64,000 nt of DNA from NCBI RefSeq assembly GCF_037042905.1, contig NC_087258.1:7046501-7110500 (forward strand), read 5' to 3'. Positions 44,171 to 55,499 of this stretch are shown in pieces. How positions within the stretch are numbered: the stretch's first letter is position 1; every line of letters starts with the position of its first letter. The notes under the pieces are model-generated. The model was not told the origin of the DNA. It saw nothing but the letters and a program-made list of their open reading frames with translations, and did no database searches. This DNA comes from Lytechinus pictus. Its lineage: Eukaryota > Echinodermata > Echinoidea > Temnopleuroida > Toxopneustidae. A program made the translations under genes and the position numbers.

Positions 44171-44591
44171 CACAGACCACGACGCACCCACAGTTACCTG
44201 AACTTTGTGAATAAAATCACAGAAAGAATACAATCACACCATTTACCTATTTCTATGCAACATAAATCTGTTCTGCGGTGTATGTCAATAGGAACATGGT
44301 GACATCTAACCCCAGTACCTGAATGATAAAAAAAGGACAGAATGAATGAAGTGGATCAAAAAGTCAAGATATTGGCAGAAAATCTGACTACCCCCCCCCA
44401 AAAAAAGAAAACCCTTAACAATGTTCAATGCATTAGCATGTTCATTTGTCTCTTTTTGAGCTTTGTCTATGTTTTCAATGGCATGAGACTAGTTTGCCAC
44501 AAAGACATCCCTGTATTCCAAATAAACTTTTCCCCAAAAAAACTTGCATCATATGCATCAATTTTCATGTAAAGGGTTGAAACAAAAAGCC
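44171..44591. other. Spacer, nothing recognised
   Basis: It includes a poly-C/poly-A junction at 44392-44406. No supported gene. Confidence 0.4.
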
Positions 44592-45688
44592 TACCGTAAG
44601 TAATGGTCTATTAACCGCACCTTTTTCTCGGCGGGATAGAAGCAAAAGTCGGGGGTGCAGTTTATCCACGGTGACGGGTCTGAGCCAGCCCGTCGTAACC
44701 CTTCCCGAACATGTAAGACGTCTGCCAGTTCACAACACATGGAGTGGCCGGGCGTAGCCGCCCAGGGCAATGTCGTTTAGAGGGGTATGAGCCGCGGGTA
44801 ATGAGAAGCGATTATCACAATTTTATCAAATATTGTCCATAACAAACGCACCCACCTTCATGACACTAATTTCGACTTTTATTCTCGGTTCAAAGCAGCG
44901 AAGTTCCCTGGCTAAGTTCAAAGAGAAGCCAAGCATACTCGGTAATATTTTGTCACAGCTGAGCGAGCGCGAGAGTTGAGTTAGCTGAGCTAGCTTGCGT
45001 TGAATTGTGGTTATAGTGCGACTTAAGCTGGCGCTATTCATTTTAACCCTCGATCCCCTCCAAAGTTCCGTTTCGCACCAGCTTATTTTTTCTTTCCCGT
45101 TTGCTTTTCATAAGATACCATGTACACCACGCAACGAGAGAGATGGCACGAAGCCGTCAAAACAACTGTAAAAAATGCCAATTTCATTGTTTCTTGAACC
45201 TTCCTGTAATCCCGTATCCAAAATTCATGCTAAGACATCGAATGCTAGACAAATTCTGAAAGTGATTGTGAGTTTGTGATGCAAGAAATGTGAATGTTTC
45301 TTCCTCCTACGGCGGGAAAGACACAGATCATTATTTGATAAATGTACTGGTACCGCATCGTAGTTTGCAATGCTATTCATACACATGTTTGCTATTCATA
45401 CACAAGAACGGCAGTGCTGTGTGTGTGTACACTATGACTGTGAGGTGAGTGAGTGTGTAAGTGGCCAATATTGTCGGGACCTTTCTTTCTTGCAAACATT
45501 TGTAGATGAATTGATCAAGAACAGTAGATTTCTGCATATCGGTAATCTCTTTGGATACTTTGAAATCTTTAACTTAGTTTTTGTTTCTTCGTACCTCAAA
45601 TATAATGTGAGGATTTTTTTTTTTTTTAGTCCAAAGTTGGGGGTGCGGTTAATCCACGGGTGCGGTTTATAGTCCGTTACTTACGGTA
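44592..45688. mobile_element. Non-autonomous DNA transposon with TACCGTAAGTAA termini, 1.1 kb
   Basis: The left end TACCGTAAGTAATGGTCTATTAACCGCACC is mirrored at the right end, which reads TACCGTAAGTAACGGACTATAAACCGCACCC on the complement. The word GGGGGTGCRGTTWATCCACGG occurs just inside both ends (44650 and 45648). A TA at each outer edge may be the target duplication. The interior is GC-richer at 44640-44800 and 44930-45060. It has no transposase ORF. Confidence 0.85.
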
Positions 45689-45783
45689 TTTGGAATCCAA
45701 ATAAGCTTTTTGTTTTGACCCTTTAGTTATGAAAATTGATGCATATTTATATGGTGTGATATATTATGGAATAGAGGTCTATA

Positions 45784-47483
45784 CAGTGCGTCCCAAAAAA
45801 ACTATACACTTTTGAAATGGCTGCCAAATAAAAATTGTAGCACTTTGGGGAAAAACACTTACGTATATGGAAGCCAATAAAGTCAACTTTCAAATGACAC
45901 CAAAAAGTTGGAAAACTATTCATGCTTGAGCGAGCACTGCCAACTGAAACAAAGGGTATGAAAATTAGGCTGGGCCGGAATTAGCCTTCCAATTTATGTC
46001 AGTTTTTGAGAGAAAAATCCTTTGGAACTTGCAAAGTTAAGGGACGTTGTGATAAATGACCAGTTTTGGTTGTTTAAGCAAATTTCATAAATTATCAAAT
46101 TGAACTTTAATGCATGAGTGAACACAAATTACACTTTTTGGTTAGCATTTCAACTTTATCATGTGGATCTCACCAATGTGTTCATGGGAGTCAGGGGAAT
46201 AGGGGGTGAGATAGGAATTAAGTGGGAGAAGTAGGTTGATGGAATAAGGGTCAACAGAACATTTAGCCCCCCCTCCCTCCCTTCCTGTTGAGAGACTGAT
46301 TGCATTGTCATGTACATGTACGCGTGAAGTCCAGAGCAGAATGTTGATTTAATGATAAATTCTGAATTGGGGCATCAACTTTTTCCTATCAATCATTTAA
46401 TCAACAATTTATCAGTAAATCAACTCATTCAATGTGCAATCAATCAAGCATTCAGTTTTTTTAATAATTATTTCATAAATCATCATAATCAGTATATTTC
46501 TTGGTAATCATTCAATGAAAAAAAAAACTGACCATCAGCCACCGGTCACTTGCCAGTTAAGTTTTGAATAGGCTACAATCCAGGAAGTAAGACAGAGAGA
46601 GAGGGAGCCTGGGAAATGGAGGTGGAGGGGTAAACATATGACTTTTAGTTTGTAAAAGGACACAAAGAAGAGGAATGCCCTTTTGACCAAGTCTTACCAT
46701 TTCTCGCCCTCTTGCTTGTAACAGTTACATGTACCATCACATTACTCTGACTCTAACAAACACAATACTGAGGTCCACAAGATGAATATGCTACACTAAA
46801 ATTACATTTCCTGTTCACTCATGCATTAAATTTCAATTTAGTAACTCATGAAATTTGCCTAAGAAACCAAAACTTATCTCACTCATTAATTTAGCATAAC
46901 ACCCTTACATGTACCTTTGCAAGTTCCAAAGGACTAACCATTCAAAAAACTCTAAGGCTAATTCCTGCCCAGCCTAGCCGAGCTTAGTCTCTCAGGAGGA
47001 GAGAAGTGGGGGGGGGAGGGGGTAGAGATGGAGGGAGGGGTTGCTAAATGTTCTGTTGACATTTATCCCATCAACGTACTTCACCTACTTACATGTAAGT
47101 AATGACTCTCATGAACACATTGCTGAGTTCCACATGATAAAGTCTAAATGCTGCAGCATTAAAAATGGCAATTCATGATCACTCACGCATGAAATTTTCT
47201 CAAACAACAAACTGATCAATAATTAATCACAAAACCCTCAACTTTCCAAGTACCAAACAAAAAACCTGAAAGAAATTGGAAGGCTAATTCCGGCCCAGCC
47301 TACTTTTCGTACCCTTTGTTTCAGTGGACAGTGCTCGCTCAAGCATGAATAATTTTCCAATTTTTTGGTGTCATTTGAAAGTTGACTTATTGGCTTTCCA
47401 AATATATAAGTCTTTCCCCCCAAAGTGATATATTTTTTATTTGGCAGCCATTTCAAGTGTATAGTTTTTGGGGGGACGCACGG
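45784..47483. mobile_element. Large fold-back element with CAGTGCGTCCC termini, 1.7 kb
   Basis: The left arm (from CAGTGCGTCCCAAAAAAACTATACAC) is complementary to the right arm (to TGTATAGTTTTTGGGGGGACGCACGG) over at least the outer 210 bp, including CTCGCTCAAGCATGAATA and GGCTAATTCCGGCCCAGCC. Weaker complementarity continues inward (ATGTTCTGTTGAC, ACATGATAAAGT and ATGAACACATTG words). TA flanks both ends. There is no transposase ORF. The terminal word is shared with the 313-bp element at 22.4 kb. Confidence 0.88.
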
Positions 47484-48870
47484 TAGTTGTTGAATAATAA
47501 CTGTTATTTAGCTTAAAGTTGGGATGGGGAAATCCTGGCTTTCCCTGTCTTATTTATTGTCACTGATACATGTACCAATTATCATCACAGTTAGTCAAAG
47601 TAAGACAATTATTGAAATAAAAACAATTTGAGTCTGACGAAGAAATAATTATGATCAATTCAATGTCATTTGAATTTTTCATTTTAATTGTATAGTTTCA
47701 TAACCTTGTTCGTTGAATGAGTGACCGTATCCAGCCACTCACACGTATTGCGAGGTTAGTATTAGTAAATACTAACCTCGTACCACGAACCACGTTTGGC
47801 AGTGGATTTCTAACTAGTGGGTCGCGATCGCGCGTGCTGGGATCTCACTTCTTGGGTCCACAACACACAACTTCTATGGCTTGATTTTTCTGTGCGTGGC
47901 GGCATGTAATGAACCCTTGGGTGTATCCAGCCAGCTGAGCAGAGCAGAGCTGAGCTAAGCTTAAGTTTAACTTACGTTTACACTGCACTGCCATGCGCCA
48001 CTGCACTGGCACTGCGAAGTTTTAACCCGAACCCTACATAGAACATAACGAATGGGACATGGGCTAAAAAGCGAGAAATTTATCACCGTATTTCACAAAG
48101 AAATCAATTAGTTACCGGTACCTGTGTATTCGCTCTGGATCATATGCATATTCAAATCGATTCCTCAACTCCAAGGCCAACAAAATTCGTGGTATTTCAA
48201 TTCTTGATTCACAATTGCGGCATCTGACTTCACTACGGATTCCACTTCTGTAACGTAACGTAAAGCTAACCTTTTGTGATCCTGAGTGCATTATCGAATT
48301 ACGGTACTATGCATAATAATTAATGGCGATCCATGGCCCATCGCATATCCGATCCGTCGTCGTCGCGTCGTGGCCAGAGTGGCGTATCAGTTTTCACACT
48401 TTTCCCCCCATTAGGCATTAACCCTTTTCTCACTTCTCTCAGTCTTTGACAAATATACTACAATTTACCCAATTATCAATTTTTTAACATTTCCAAGGAA
48501 AATCCACACTTTACGGCATTGTGTTTTTCATAATGCCTTTTTTAAAATTAAAATGTCATAAATCAATTAATTAATTTAATTGTGTCTGAATATTTTTAGT
48601 ATAAAAATCGACCCTTATACTTTGTTATAGCAGTCCCCTAAAGCCCCCCATCCTCGAGTAAAGAATAGCTATGAGACCACCTGATCACAGATCAATTGTA
48701 TCAAGGGTATTAACACATCCATATATAGAATATTTACAGCAAAATTCATGATCTGTCATATATTTCACTCAGTCTCTTTATTTAATTAGATGACAAAATT
48801 AATACAAACATATGGGCGTCAGCACAAAGGATTATCTTTTTAAATAAATATAAGGATTTATTTAAAATAG
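47484..48870. other. Intergenic spacer with a 13-bp hairpin
   Basis: It contains the hairpin at 47751-47780 and a moderately GC-rich stretch with many short inverted words (47740-48380). No gene is supported. Confidence 0.4.
47751..47780. repeat. Perfect 13-bp stem-loop
   Basis: CGAGGTTAGTATT, loop AGTA, AATACTAACCTCG. The same ACTAACCTCGTAC word occurs at 3827, so it may be a repeat end. Confidence 0.85.
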
Positions 48871-48875
48871 ATATC

Positions 48876-49065
48876 TCTTTTGGTGGTACATGTATACATG
48901 TTGGCCTACGTGGGCGTCAGAGGGTTATCTTCAGTGTTTTTTTTTTTTTTTTTTGGGGGGGGGGGTGATACAGGGGCTACAATAGGTGCCCCCCCCCCAA
49001 AAAAAAAAAAAATGAAGATAATCTTCTGCCCATGTAGGCCAACGTGTATACCAACTAAAGAGAGT
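48876..49065. repeat. Inverted repeat framing T/G and C/A homopolymer runs
   Basis: ATACATGTTGGCCTACGTGGGC (48893-48914) and GCCCATGTAGGCCAACGTGTAT (49028-49049) are near-complementary arms. Between them lie a T18/G10 run, a C9/A13 run and GGTTATCTTCA / TGAAGATAATC. Confidence 0.8.
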
Positions 49066-49111
49066 ATTTATTTTTCTCACTCGCTGCGTTCCCTCGTATT
49101 TCAAACCACTG

Positions 49112-49142
<31 letters not shown>
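49112..49142 (+). repeat. Poly-T run, about 30 bases
   Basis: An uninterrupted T-run. It is either a retroposon poly-A tail on the minus strand or simple slippage. Confidence 0.85.
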
Positions 49143-49144
<2 letters not shown>

Positions 49145-49479
49145 CAAGTGTATAGTGTCAAGAACCTGTAAAAATGTATTTTTTTTGCTCTTACGTGTGT
49201 GTTCGGTCGTATTTTGATTTAATAGTTGTAGTGAAATGTATTTATTAAGCAGTGATTATATGTGAGTGATGGTGAGTGATTATGATAGGCCATACTTTAT
49301 TAAGAAAAATCCTCTTTAAGATATAGTGATTTGAATAAAAAGAGAGATACATAATCAAACATTAAGAATAATGCCGAAATTAAAATTGGGTATTAGATGA
49401 GAATTAAAGTTGCGGCATTTCGAAACTTCTCTTAATTTGGCAAACAAGTTATGATGCTCTCACTATTTTTTTCAGAAGG

Positions 49480-50030
49480 GGGGGGGGTCAGTGGCGTATA
49501 ATGAGCCAACAATATTGAGAGGGCAAAAAATGGGGTAAGGGGCAAAATTTATCACTCGCTCTTTGTACATCAAGTCGACCTATTAAATAAAGAGAATCTT
49601 GTTTTTGACAGATTTTACATAACATCAAATTATAGTAATACATAGGCGGATCCAGCTTTTGGACAAAGGGGGGGGGGGTGCACTGCCGAGCGGCGCACAT
49701 ATTTTTGCACTTCACCGGCGCCATAAAAGAAAATGTTGATAAAGGGGTAAAGTCTGACCCTGTCAAATGCTCTTTTCAAAATGTAGGATTTCCAGTCATG
49801 CCATTTTGCATGACCACACGCAGATAATATTTCCGGGGGGGGGGGGGGGGGCAAGACTCGAAAATTTAGTGCACATCTCATATTTGCATATTTTTCATAG
49901 TTTTCATGAAATGTTAAGGAAAAAATATTGTTTTTCACAACAGCAGATCGCGAATGTGCCCCCCCCCCCATTCCCCCTTGCTGCGTACGACCATTCCCTG
50001 AAGTCCACTTAAACATATCTCATTATAACA
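49480..50030. repeat. Mosaic of polyG/polyC-containing repeat fragments
   Basis: CAGTGGCGTATAATGAGCC (49490), ATAGGCGGATCCAGC (49642) and GTGCCCCCCCCCC...TTGCTGCGTACGACCATTCC (49956-49995) are short words that recur around 52.2, 56.6 and 56.9 kb next to G or C runs. They are typical of the edges of one or more MITE families. No gene is present. Confidence 0.5.
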
Positions 50031-50228
50031 GAAATATACATCAATTTAAACATATAATCTTTCTAAAACATATATAGAGAGAGATTGAAAAACTTATTAA
50101 AGAAAGAAACAAGCAAAAAGTAACACAAATTATGCATGTTATGTGCGATTTCAAAATCTCGTGTATTAACCCTTTTATTGCGATGAGGCCAATACTTTTG
50201 TATATTAATAGAGATACAAGTTTTTTTT

Positions 50229-50231
50229 TAC

Positions 50232-50258
<27 letters not shown>
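50229..50258. repeat. (TA)n microsatellite
   Basis: About 14 TA units, followed by CACACAC. Confidence 0.9.
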
Positions 50259-50259
<1 letters not shown>

Positions 50260-50263
<4 letters not shown>

Positions 50264-50400
50264 GGGGCGTCGATCCTTTTTTTAAGATTTGGGGGGCAAA
50301 ATCATGAATCAACTTTCCAAAGGCGCTCGATATCACACAAAACAAACAAACTCACACAAACACACACACACACATATGCATATAGATATATATATATATT
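50260..50400 (+). repeat. Repeat word GGGGGGCAAAATCATGAATCA, copy 1
   Basis: GGCGTCGATCCTTTTTT, the GGGGGGCAAAATCATGAATCA word, CCAAAGGCGCTCGATATCACAC and a (CA)n run recur in the same order at 52305-52420. The two copies may be ends or units of one large element. Confidence 0.75.
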
Positions 50401-50439
50401 TATATGACTCATGAGATAGAAACACATATCTCACCAACA

Positions 50440-50960
50440 AATTAATGCGAGCGCGAAGCGCGAGCTGAAATTTTTTAGTATACTGACCTGAAAACAGGAA
50501 AAAGGTGCCTGTTTAGGACTGTTTGTAGTAACTCATGAGGAGGATACATATCTCACTACACAGATAATGCGAGTGCCGAGGGCGAGCTGAAATTTCTTTA
50601 TATTCTGACCAGAAAGCTTGATATTCTATGCATTTTGGTACCAATGATTAAGATGGGTATCTAAAAAAACAATAGATGCGAGCGCGAAGTGCGAGCTTAA
50701 AATTTTGATATTTCGATCTGAAAAAAATGACAGTTTAATGGACGTTTGTAATAAAGAACAAGATTATATCCAGCAAAAGATTATTGCAAATCCAAGCGGG
50801 AGTTCTTTTGATGTTTAGAACTGAAAACGGGACATTCTATTCACCTATTTAATCATGAAAAGTATGGGGTTTTGCTACAGAAATGATGCGAGCGCGAAGC
50901 GCGAGCTGAAAATTTGTATATTCTAATCTGAGAAGCGGATAATTAAAGCACGATTTTAGA
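50440..50960 (+). repeat. Satellite block A, GCGAGCGCGAAGCGCGAGCTGAAA unit, plus orientation
   Basis: The core word GCGAGCGCGAAGCGCGAGC, followed by TGAAATTTT and a TATTCTGACCTGAAAAC-type segment, begins near 50446, 50567 (variant), 50676 and 50887. The spacing is about 105-120 bp, with one decayed unit between the last two. Confidence 0.88.
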
Positions 50961-51344
50961 TAAAGAACGAGTTGTGTAGCTCAATCTCAATATACGACTG
51001 GTTGCGTAATTATACACTCCCGGTACTAGCAAAGTTTTGGGCTAAAATATCGCATCATCTTCATAAAACACTATAGTAGCTGTCTTAAACTAAAGGCCAT
51101 AGAGGTGGCACAATGTGGAATGTGTAAAGAAGAAAAGTGACTGACCTTCTTTTTATTAAAGCATTGGAAAATAAGATCAAAATTAAAGGATTTGCTCTAC
51201 GCTTTTGTATGATTCTGGGATTTTTAAAATAAATTAAAGATTTCATGACATCTGTCATTCTGTGGTTAACTGCCCCGCCCCAGTCCACTCTGTAAGGGCA
51301 TGCGATAAGCTTTGTTATGACCATTCAACAATAAAATGTATAAC

Positions 51345-51955
51345 CAGGTGCCGCTGATCATTCTTGACCGGCGCCGATCTAGATTTGGTTGGCAATAGGC
51401 CCTTCTTCATTATTCTACCGGCGCCTTTTTATTGGAACCAGGGGACGCTGATTATTCTTGACCGGCGCCGATTTAGAACAAGTAGTGCTGATTATTTTTA
51501 CCGACGTCACGTAAAATTCAGGCAGCGGCAATTCATAATTGACTGGCGCCGATTTAGAACCAGGAGGCGCCGATTATTCTTGACTGGCGCCGATTTTTAA
51601 CCAGGTGGTGCTGATTATTCTTGTCCAGCGCCGATTTAGATTTAGCGGGAGATTTAGGTGGAGCTGATTATCCTTGATCGGCGCCGGTTAAGACTCAGGC
51701 AGCGCCGATTTATAACCAGATGGCGCTGATTATTCTTGACCAGCCCCGATTTAGATATAGGTGGCGCTGATTATCCTTGATCGGCGCCGGTTACGAACTC
51801 AGGCAGCGCCGATTTTTCTTTACCGGCGCCGATTTATAACCAGATGGCGCCGTTTATTCTTGTCCGGCGCCGATTTAGATTATTGGCGCTGATTATTCTT
51901 GATTGGCGCCAGTTATATGCAGGCAGCGCACTGCTGATTATTTTTAACCGGCGAA
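51345..51955 (+). repeat. GGCGCC-rich minisatellite, about 600 bp
   Basis: A variable unit of roughly 25-45 bp is repeated about 20 times: GATTATTCTTGACCGGCGCC followed by GATTTAGAACCAGGNGGCGC. GGCGCC or its one-base variants mark every unit. The CpG content is far above the surroundings. The open frame inside (51364-51600) is only an effect of the repeat. Confidence 0.92.
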
Positions 51956-52059
51956 GTTGTTGGGAAAAGGGTAGTTAAAAGAAAAGATAAGATGATATGA
52001 TTGTGCTTTGCTGGGGATAGTCTTTCCTTACTGTTGCTAATATTATATCAGTGTATAAT

Positions 52060-52220
52060 TTGTTTATGCGGCGCCTTTTCTTTTCTTTCCTTTATTTTTA
52101 TTTTTTCAAGCAGCGCCTTTTCTTTCTTTTATTTATTTTTTTTTTTTTTTTGAGCGGCGCCTTCGGCGCCGCTCAAATATTAGGGGGGGGGGCGCGCGCC
52201 CCCTGCGCCATCCCCCTGGA
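52060..52220 (+). repeat. T-rich repeat with GCGGCGCC words and a perfect GGCGCC hairpin
   Basis: Two CAGCGCCTTTTCTTTC-type units (52070, 52112) are followed by GAGCGGCGCC-TTC-GGCGCCGCTC at 52152-52174, a perfect 10-bp stem with a TTC loop. A G-run, GCGCGCGCC and CCTGGATCCGCCACTG come next. Confidence 0.85.
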
Positions 52221-52304
52221 TCCGCCACTGTAATATGTTTCACCTGTTTCCTCTCGGCCCGTCGCAATTTTTTTTTTCAGGGGGAGATCAGACCATGGCG
52301 CTCC

Positions 52305-52460
52305 AAGGCGTCGATCCATTTTTCAAATGGGGGGGGGGGGGCAAAATCATGAATCATTCCAAAGGCACACGATCACACAAAACAATCAAACAAACTCTCT
52401 CACACACACGCACACACACTTTTTTTTATTTTTTAAATATATATATATATATATATTTTT
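52305..52460 (+). repeat. Repeat word GGGGGGCAAAATCATGAATCA, copy 2, and (TA)n
   Basis: GGCGTCGATCCATTTTTC, a G14 run, CAAAATCATGAATCATTCCAAAGGC and a CA-rich tract parallel the copy at 50.26 kb. A (TA)n run closes it at 52437-52456. Confidence 0.75.
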
Positions 52461-52569
52461 AAACAAGTTCACACCTAGTTACCATTATGCATATAGAGCA
52501 TTTCCATTTATTTGAAAGCAGGATAAAAGAGCATTGTAGATTAAATGCCTTGCTCGGGGCATTTATAGC

Positions 52570-52644
52570 TGCCGCGGCCGGGGATCGAACCCCGGAGTTT
52601 TTCATGTATAGCAATTAGGCGCCTTAGACCACTCGGCCACGGCA
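52570..52644 (-). tRNA. tRNA-like sequence, probably a pseudogene or SINE head
   Basis: On the minus strand TGCCGTG and CGCGGCA can pair as a 7-bp acceptor stem. GCCGAGTGGTCTAAGGC is a good D arm (A box) of the Leu/Ser kind, and CCGGGGTTCGATCCCCGG a T arm (B box). The 75-nt length suits a class I tRNA. However, the anticodon arm (CCTAATTGCTATACATG) does not pair and the T loop is one base short, so a functional tRNA is unlikely. Confidence 0.45.
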
Positions 52645-52680
52645 CCTCCACCCTCACACACATATTATGTACATAAATTT

Positions 52681-52698
52681 ATATATATATATATATAA
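52681..52698. repeat. (TA)n microsatellite
   Basis: A short TA run. Confidence 0.8.
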
Positions 52699-52859
52699 GA
52701 GAACCAAGGTTGAAACTTTCATGCTTTAATCCAACAAAATTTCTTGAAGTCCACAAATTTTCGACGAGTACATACCGAGTACATACCGTCTTTATATATA
52801 TATTGAACATTTTGAGCAATGTTTGTGATCCTGAACAAGATGCGTAGGCCTATATAACT

Positions 52860-53840
52860 AAATAATTACTGCGAGCGCGAGGCGGCACGAGCTGAAAATT
52901 TTTGTCACCCCGACCTAAGAACTGGACATTCCTGCCACTTTTTGTAATCTTGAACAGGATAGGTATATAACTAAACATTGATGCGAGCGCGAAGCGCGAG
53001 CGGGAAAAATGAGATTTAGACCTAAAAATGGGACACTTATTCATGTTTTGTAAATCGTGAAAAGGATGGTTAATTGGGTATTTTCCTACATTGATAATGG
53101 AAACGTGAAAGTGGATAATTCAAGCATGTTTTAAATAAAGAACAAGCTGCATGTGATGATCTGAATAAACTTGGATGCGCGTGTTTTAGATTTAGACCTA
53201 TAATCTGGGCATTCTAATCAAATACATTTCTGAAAATTTTGAAAATCAATAATGCGAGCGCGAAGCTCGAGCTGAAAAAGAAGTGATATTCCGATCTGAA
53301 GAAGTATGTGTATTTGAGTTTTGTCAGACGTGTATCAATCAGATATGATTATTTACGTCTGGGACCGACCTTTAACGTCACCATCCGAAAGACGTGACAA
53401 GGGCTCGAACCTCTGCATCAATTTGTAACTTGCTTGGATTACAGGCGCACGCCACAAAGCCCAGTAAAGGTAAATTTAAGCATTATTTCAAGCACTGTGT
53501 AGGTAAATTGTGATGTGGTTATGGTTAGCATTAAACGGTGCGAGCGCGATCGGGACATTTTGTCATAATGTAAAAAATAATGACTACCTTCCTATTCCTC
53601 TTCCTTAACTCGAGATGAACTCGTCGATATTACATTCTGAAAAAGGGACGGTGTAATTATTAGGAATTCATGGATATGTTATTATCTTATATGTAATAAG
53701 CCTTATGAGAGCGCGAAATTTGTTGATATATGAAGACCTGAAAACTGGACGCTTTACGCATTTTTTTAAATTATGGATAGGAAGCATGGGTTCATATATT
53801 TTTTTAACAATGAGAGCGCAAATCGCGAGCCGAAATCTAT
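52860..53840 (+). repeat. Satellite block B, GCGAGCGCGAAGCGCGAGC unit, plus orientation
   Basis: Core words begin near 52870 (with an inserted GGC), 52982 and 53254, with decayed forms near 53538, 53706 and 53812. Between them are segments such as GACCTAAAAATGGGACA and AGCATGTTTTAAATAAAGAACAAG that also occur in block A. 53340-53530 is a foreign insertion with no recognised content. Confidence 0.82.
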
Positions 53841-55490
53841 GATAAAACTGTCATGAAAAGGTGAATTTTAAGTAGATTTTTTTTTAAATCAACCTAGAGG
53901 TATACATAACTCACCTGGATCCGCCTATAAAAAAAGCGTTTGCTATTTTCTTGCTTATTCATTGGCAAAAAAAGAATGCCTATATATTGAAATTCCTGCG
54001 TAAATGTACCTTAACAAAAGTTCCAATGATAGATGGAATCATTTCCCGCGCAGAACGCGCGGAAAATCGTAAATTTGTATTGTACTTTAGCCGATGTAAA
54101 AACCAAATTTTAGACTTCATTTCGTTAATTTGCCAATTTCTATGTAACTATGTAGTTTTTTTTTTCTATTTGCACTTACGGTATTATTGGGGGGGGGGGG
54201 GGTAAAACGCTATGCTTGCCCCAGGGATCTGGGAAGCGGGGGTGCTGGGGGTGCTGCGTGTATTATTTTCCATAGGCAGCACCCCCACGAAATCAGGTTC
54301 CCTTTGTATTTTTTTGTATATGTTATAATGTACATAATTATCACATCCGACAATCACAAATCATTTACATAGTCTTTCCCATATTCCAATAACATCCCTC
54401 CTATAACGCGACTCAATCAAGCCCGGCGCTCCGATACAGACGTGGTCGCGCGCGATACGTGATAACCATAGTTTCCACACTACTCGATAGCAGGGAGGGA
54501 CATGGGTGTGGTTGGACCACTGAACCTGTGAACTGGAAATACGTATTTCCAGTTCAGTGGGTTGGACTTGAAATTTCCAGTTTTATGTCGAATGAAGTGT
54601 GCGCGCGCCCGACCGCCCGTGTTTTGTATTAACAATTACAAGTCAGACAATAATAGAAATCAAATTTCACAGTCTTTTCACAAATCTGCCCCTGCCCCAT
54701 GGCCCTGGGAAGCGGGGGTGATGGGGGTGAAGCACCACCAAATTTTAGCAATATTTTATGAAAATGGTGATATGCATGTCGTCATGAATATTTAATAGGT
54801 GGGTTGACTTGTGTGGAAATCTGTCCCCAAAGTAGGGGGACCAGGGCCTGGAAAATTTGACAAGCAAAAAAAAAAGAAGAAGAAAAGTTTTTCACCCAAA
54901 ATGTAAGGTCATTTAGTCCAAAAGGTATTATTTCGATTGTGAAGTGATGTATTTTTTTCCATGAAAGACCAAAAATAGTAGGGGGACATTTTATATTGTG
55001 TCCCCCTACTATTTTTGGTAGGGGGGACACGTTCCCCTGTCCCCTCTGGGATTTCCGCCCACGTGGGTTGAAGATGTCACATCCCCACTATCCTGTTTCT
55101 TGTGTTATTACATGGAATCAAAATTGTTTCATTTTTTCATACCAGTGTGAATGATATGTCTCCCTTATAATGAAGTAAGTTGCAGCAAAGAATAGTATAT
55201 AGACTAAATCAGTTGTCAATTCAACTGTTTTTGGTTCTTGAAGGGAAAATATCAAATAAACCTGATTTTATATAATAATATACAAAAGAACAAGTGGGGA
55301 TATGACATCATCAGTTTGCTCATTGAATATTGATGAAGACATGCTTAAAACTGTTTCCCCAGAATAATGATTATCTTTAAAATGCAATAACTTTGATATT
55401 CCTTGTCGGATTTTGATCAAATCTTTATTATGTTCGTCTGATTTCTCTTTATCTGTTCAAACCATATTCCATTCGGTATGGAGTTTCAGA
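53841..55490. other. Gene-free spacer with homopolymers and short repeats
   Basis: It contains a G12 run (54189), two CTGGGAAGCGGGGGTG words (54228, 54706), a palindrome at 54529-54556, and mirrored GTAGGGGGAC / GTCCCCCTAC words at 54979-55008. The open frames are short and unrecognised. Confidence 0.45.
54529..54556. repeat. Perfect 28-bp palindrome
   Basis: TGAACTGGAAATAC followed by its exact reverse complement GTATTTCCAGTTCA, with no loop. Confidence 0.93.
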
Positions 55491-55499
55491 TCAGAATAT

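Noticed and set aside
44826-45041. 71-codon minus-strand frame inside the 44.6-kb element
   Set aside because: It is too short for a transposase, has no DDE or helix-turn-helix signature, and lies in a CpG-rich patch of a non-autonomous element.
48940-49142. Homopolymer T, G, C and A runs as possible regulatory or G-quadruplex elements
   Set aside because: Runs of this kind recur with many MITE fragments in the block and may be inaccurate in length, so no function is inferred.
51364-51600. 78-codon repetitive frame
   Set aside because: It is a by-product of the GGCGCC minisatellite.
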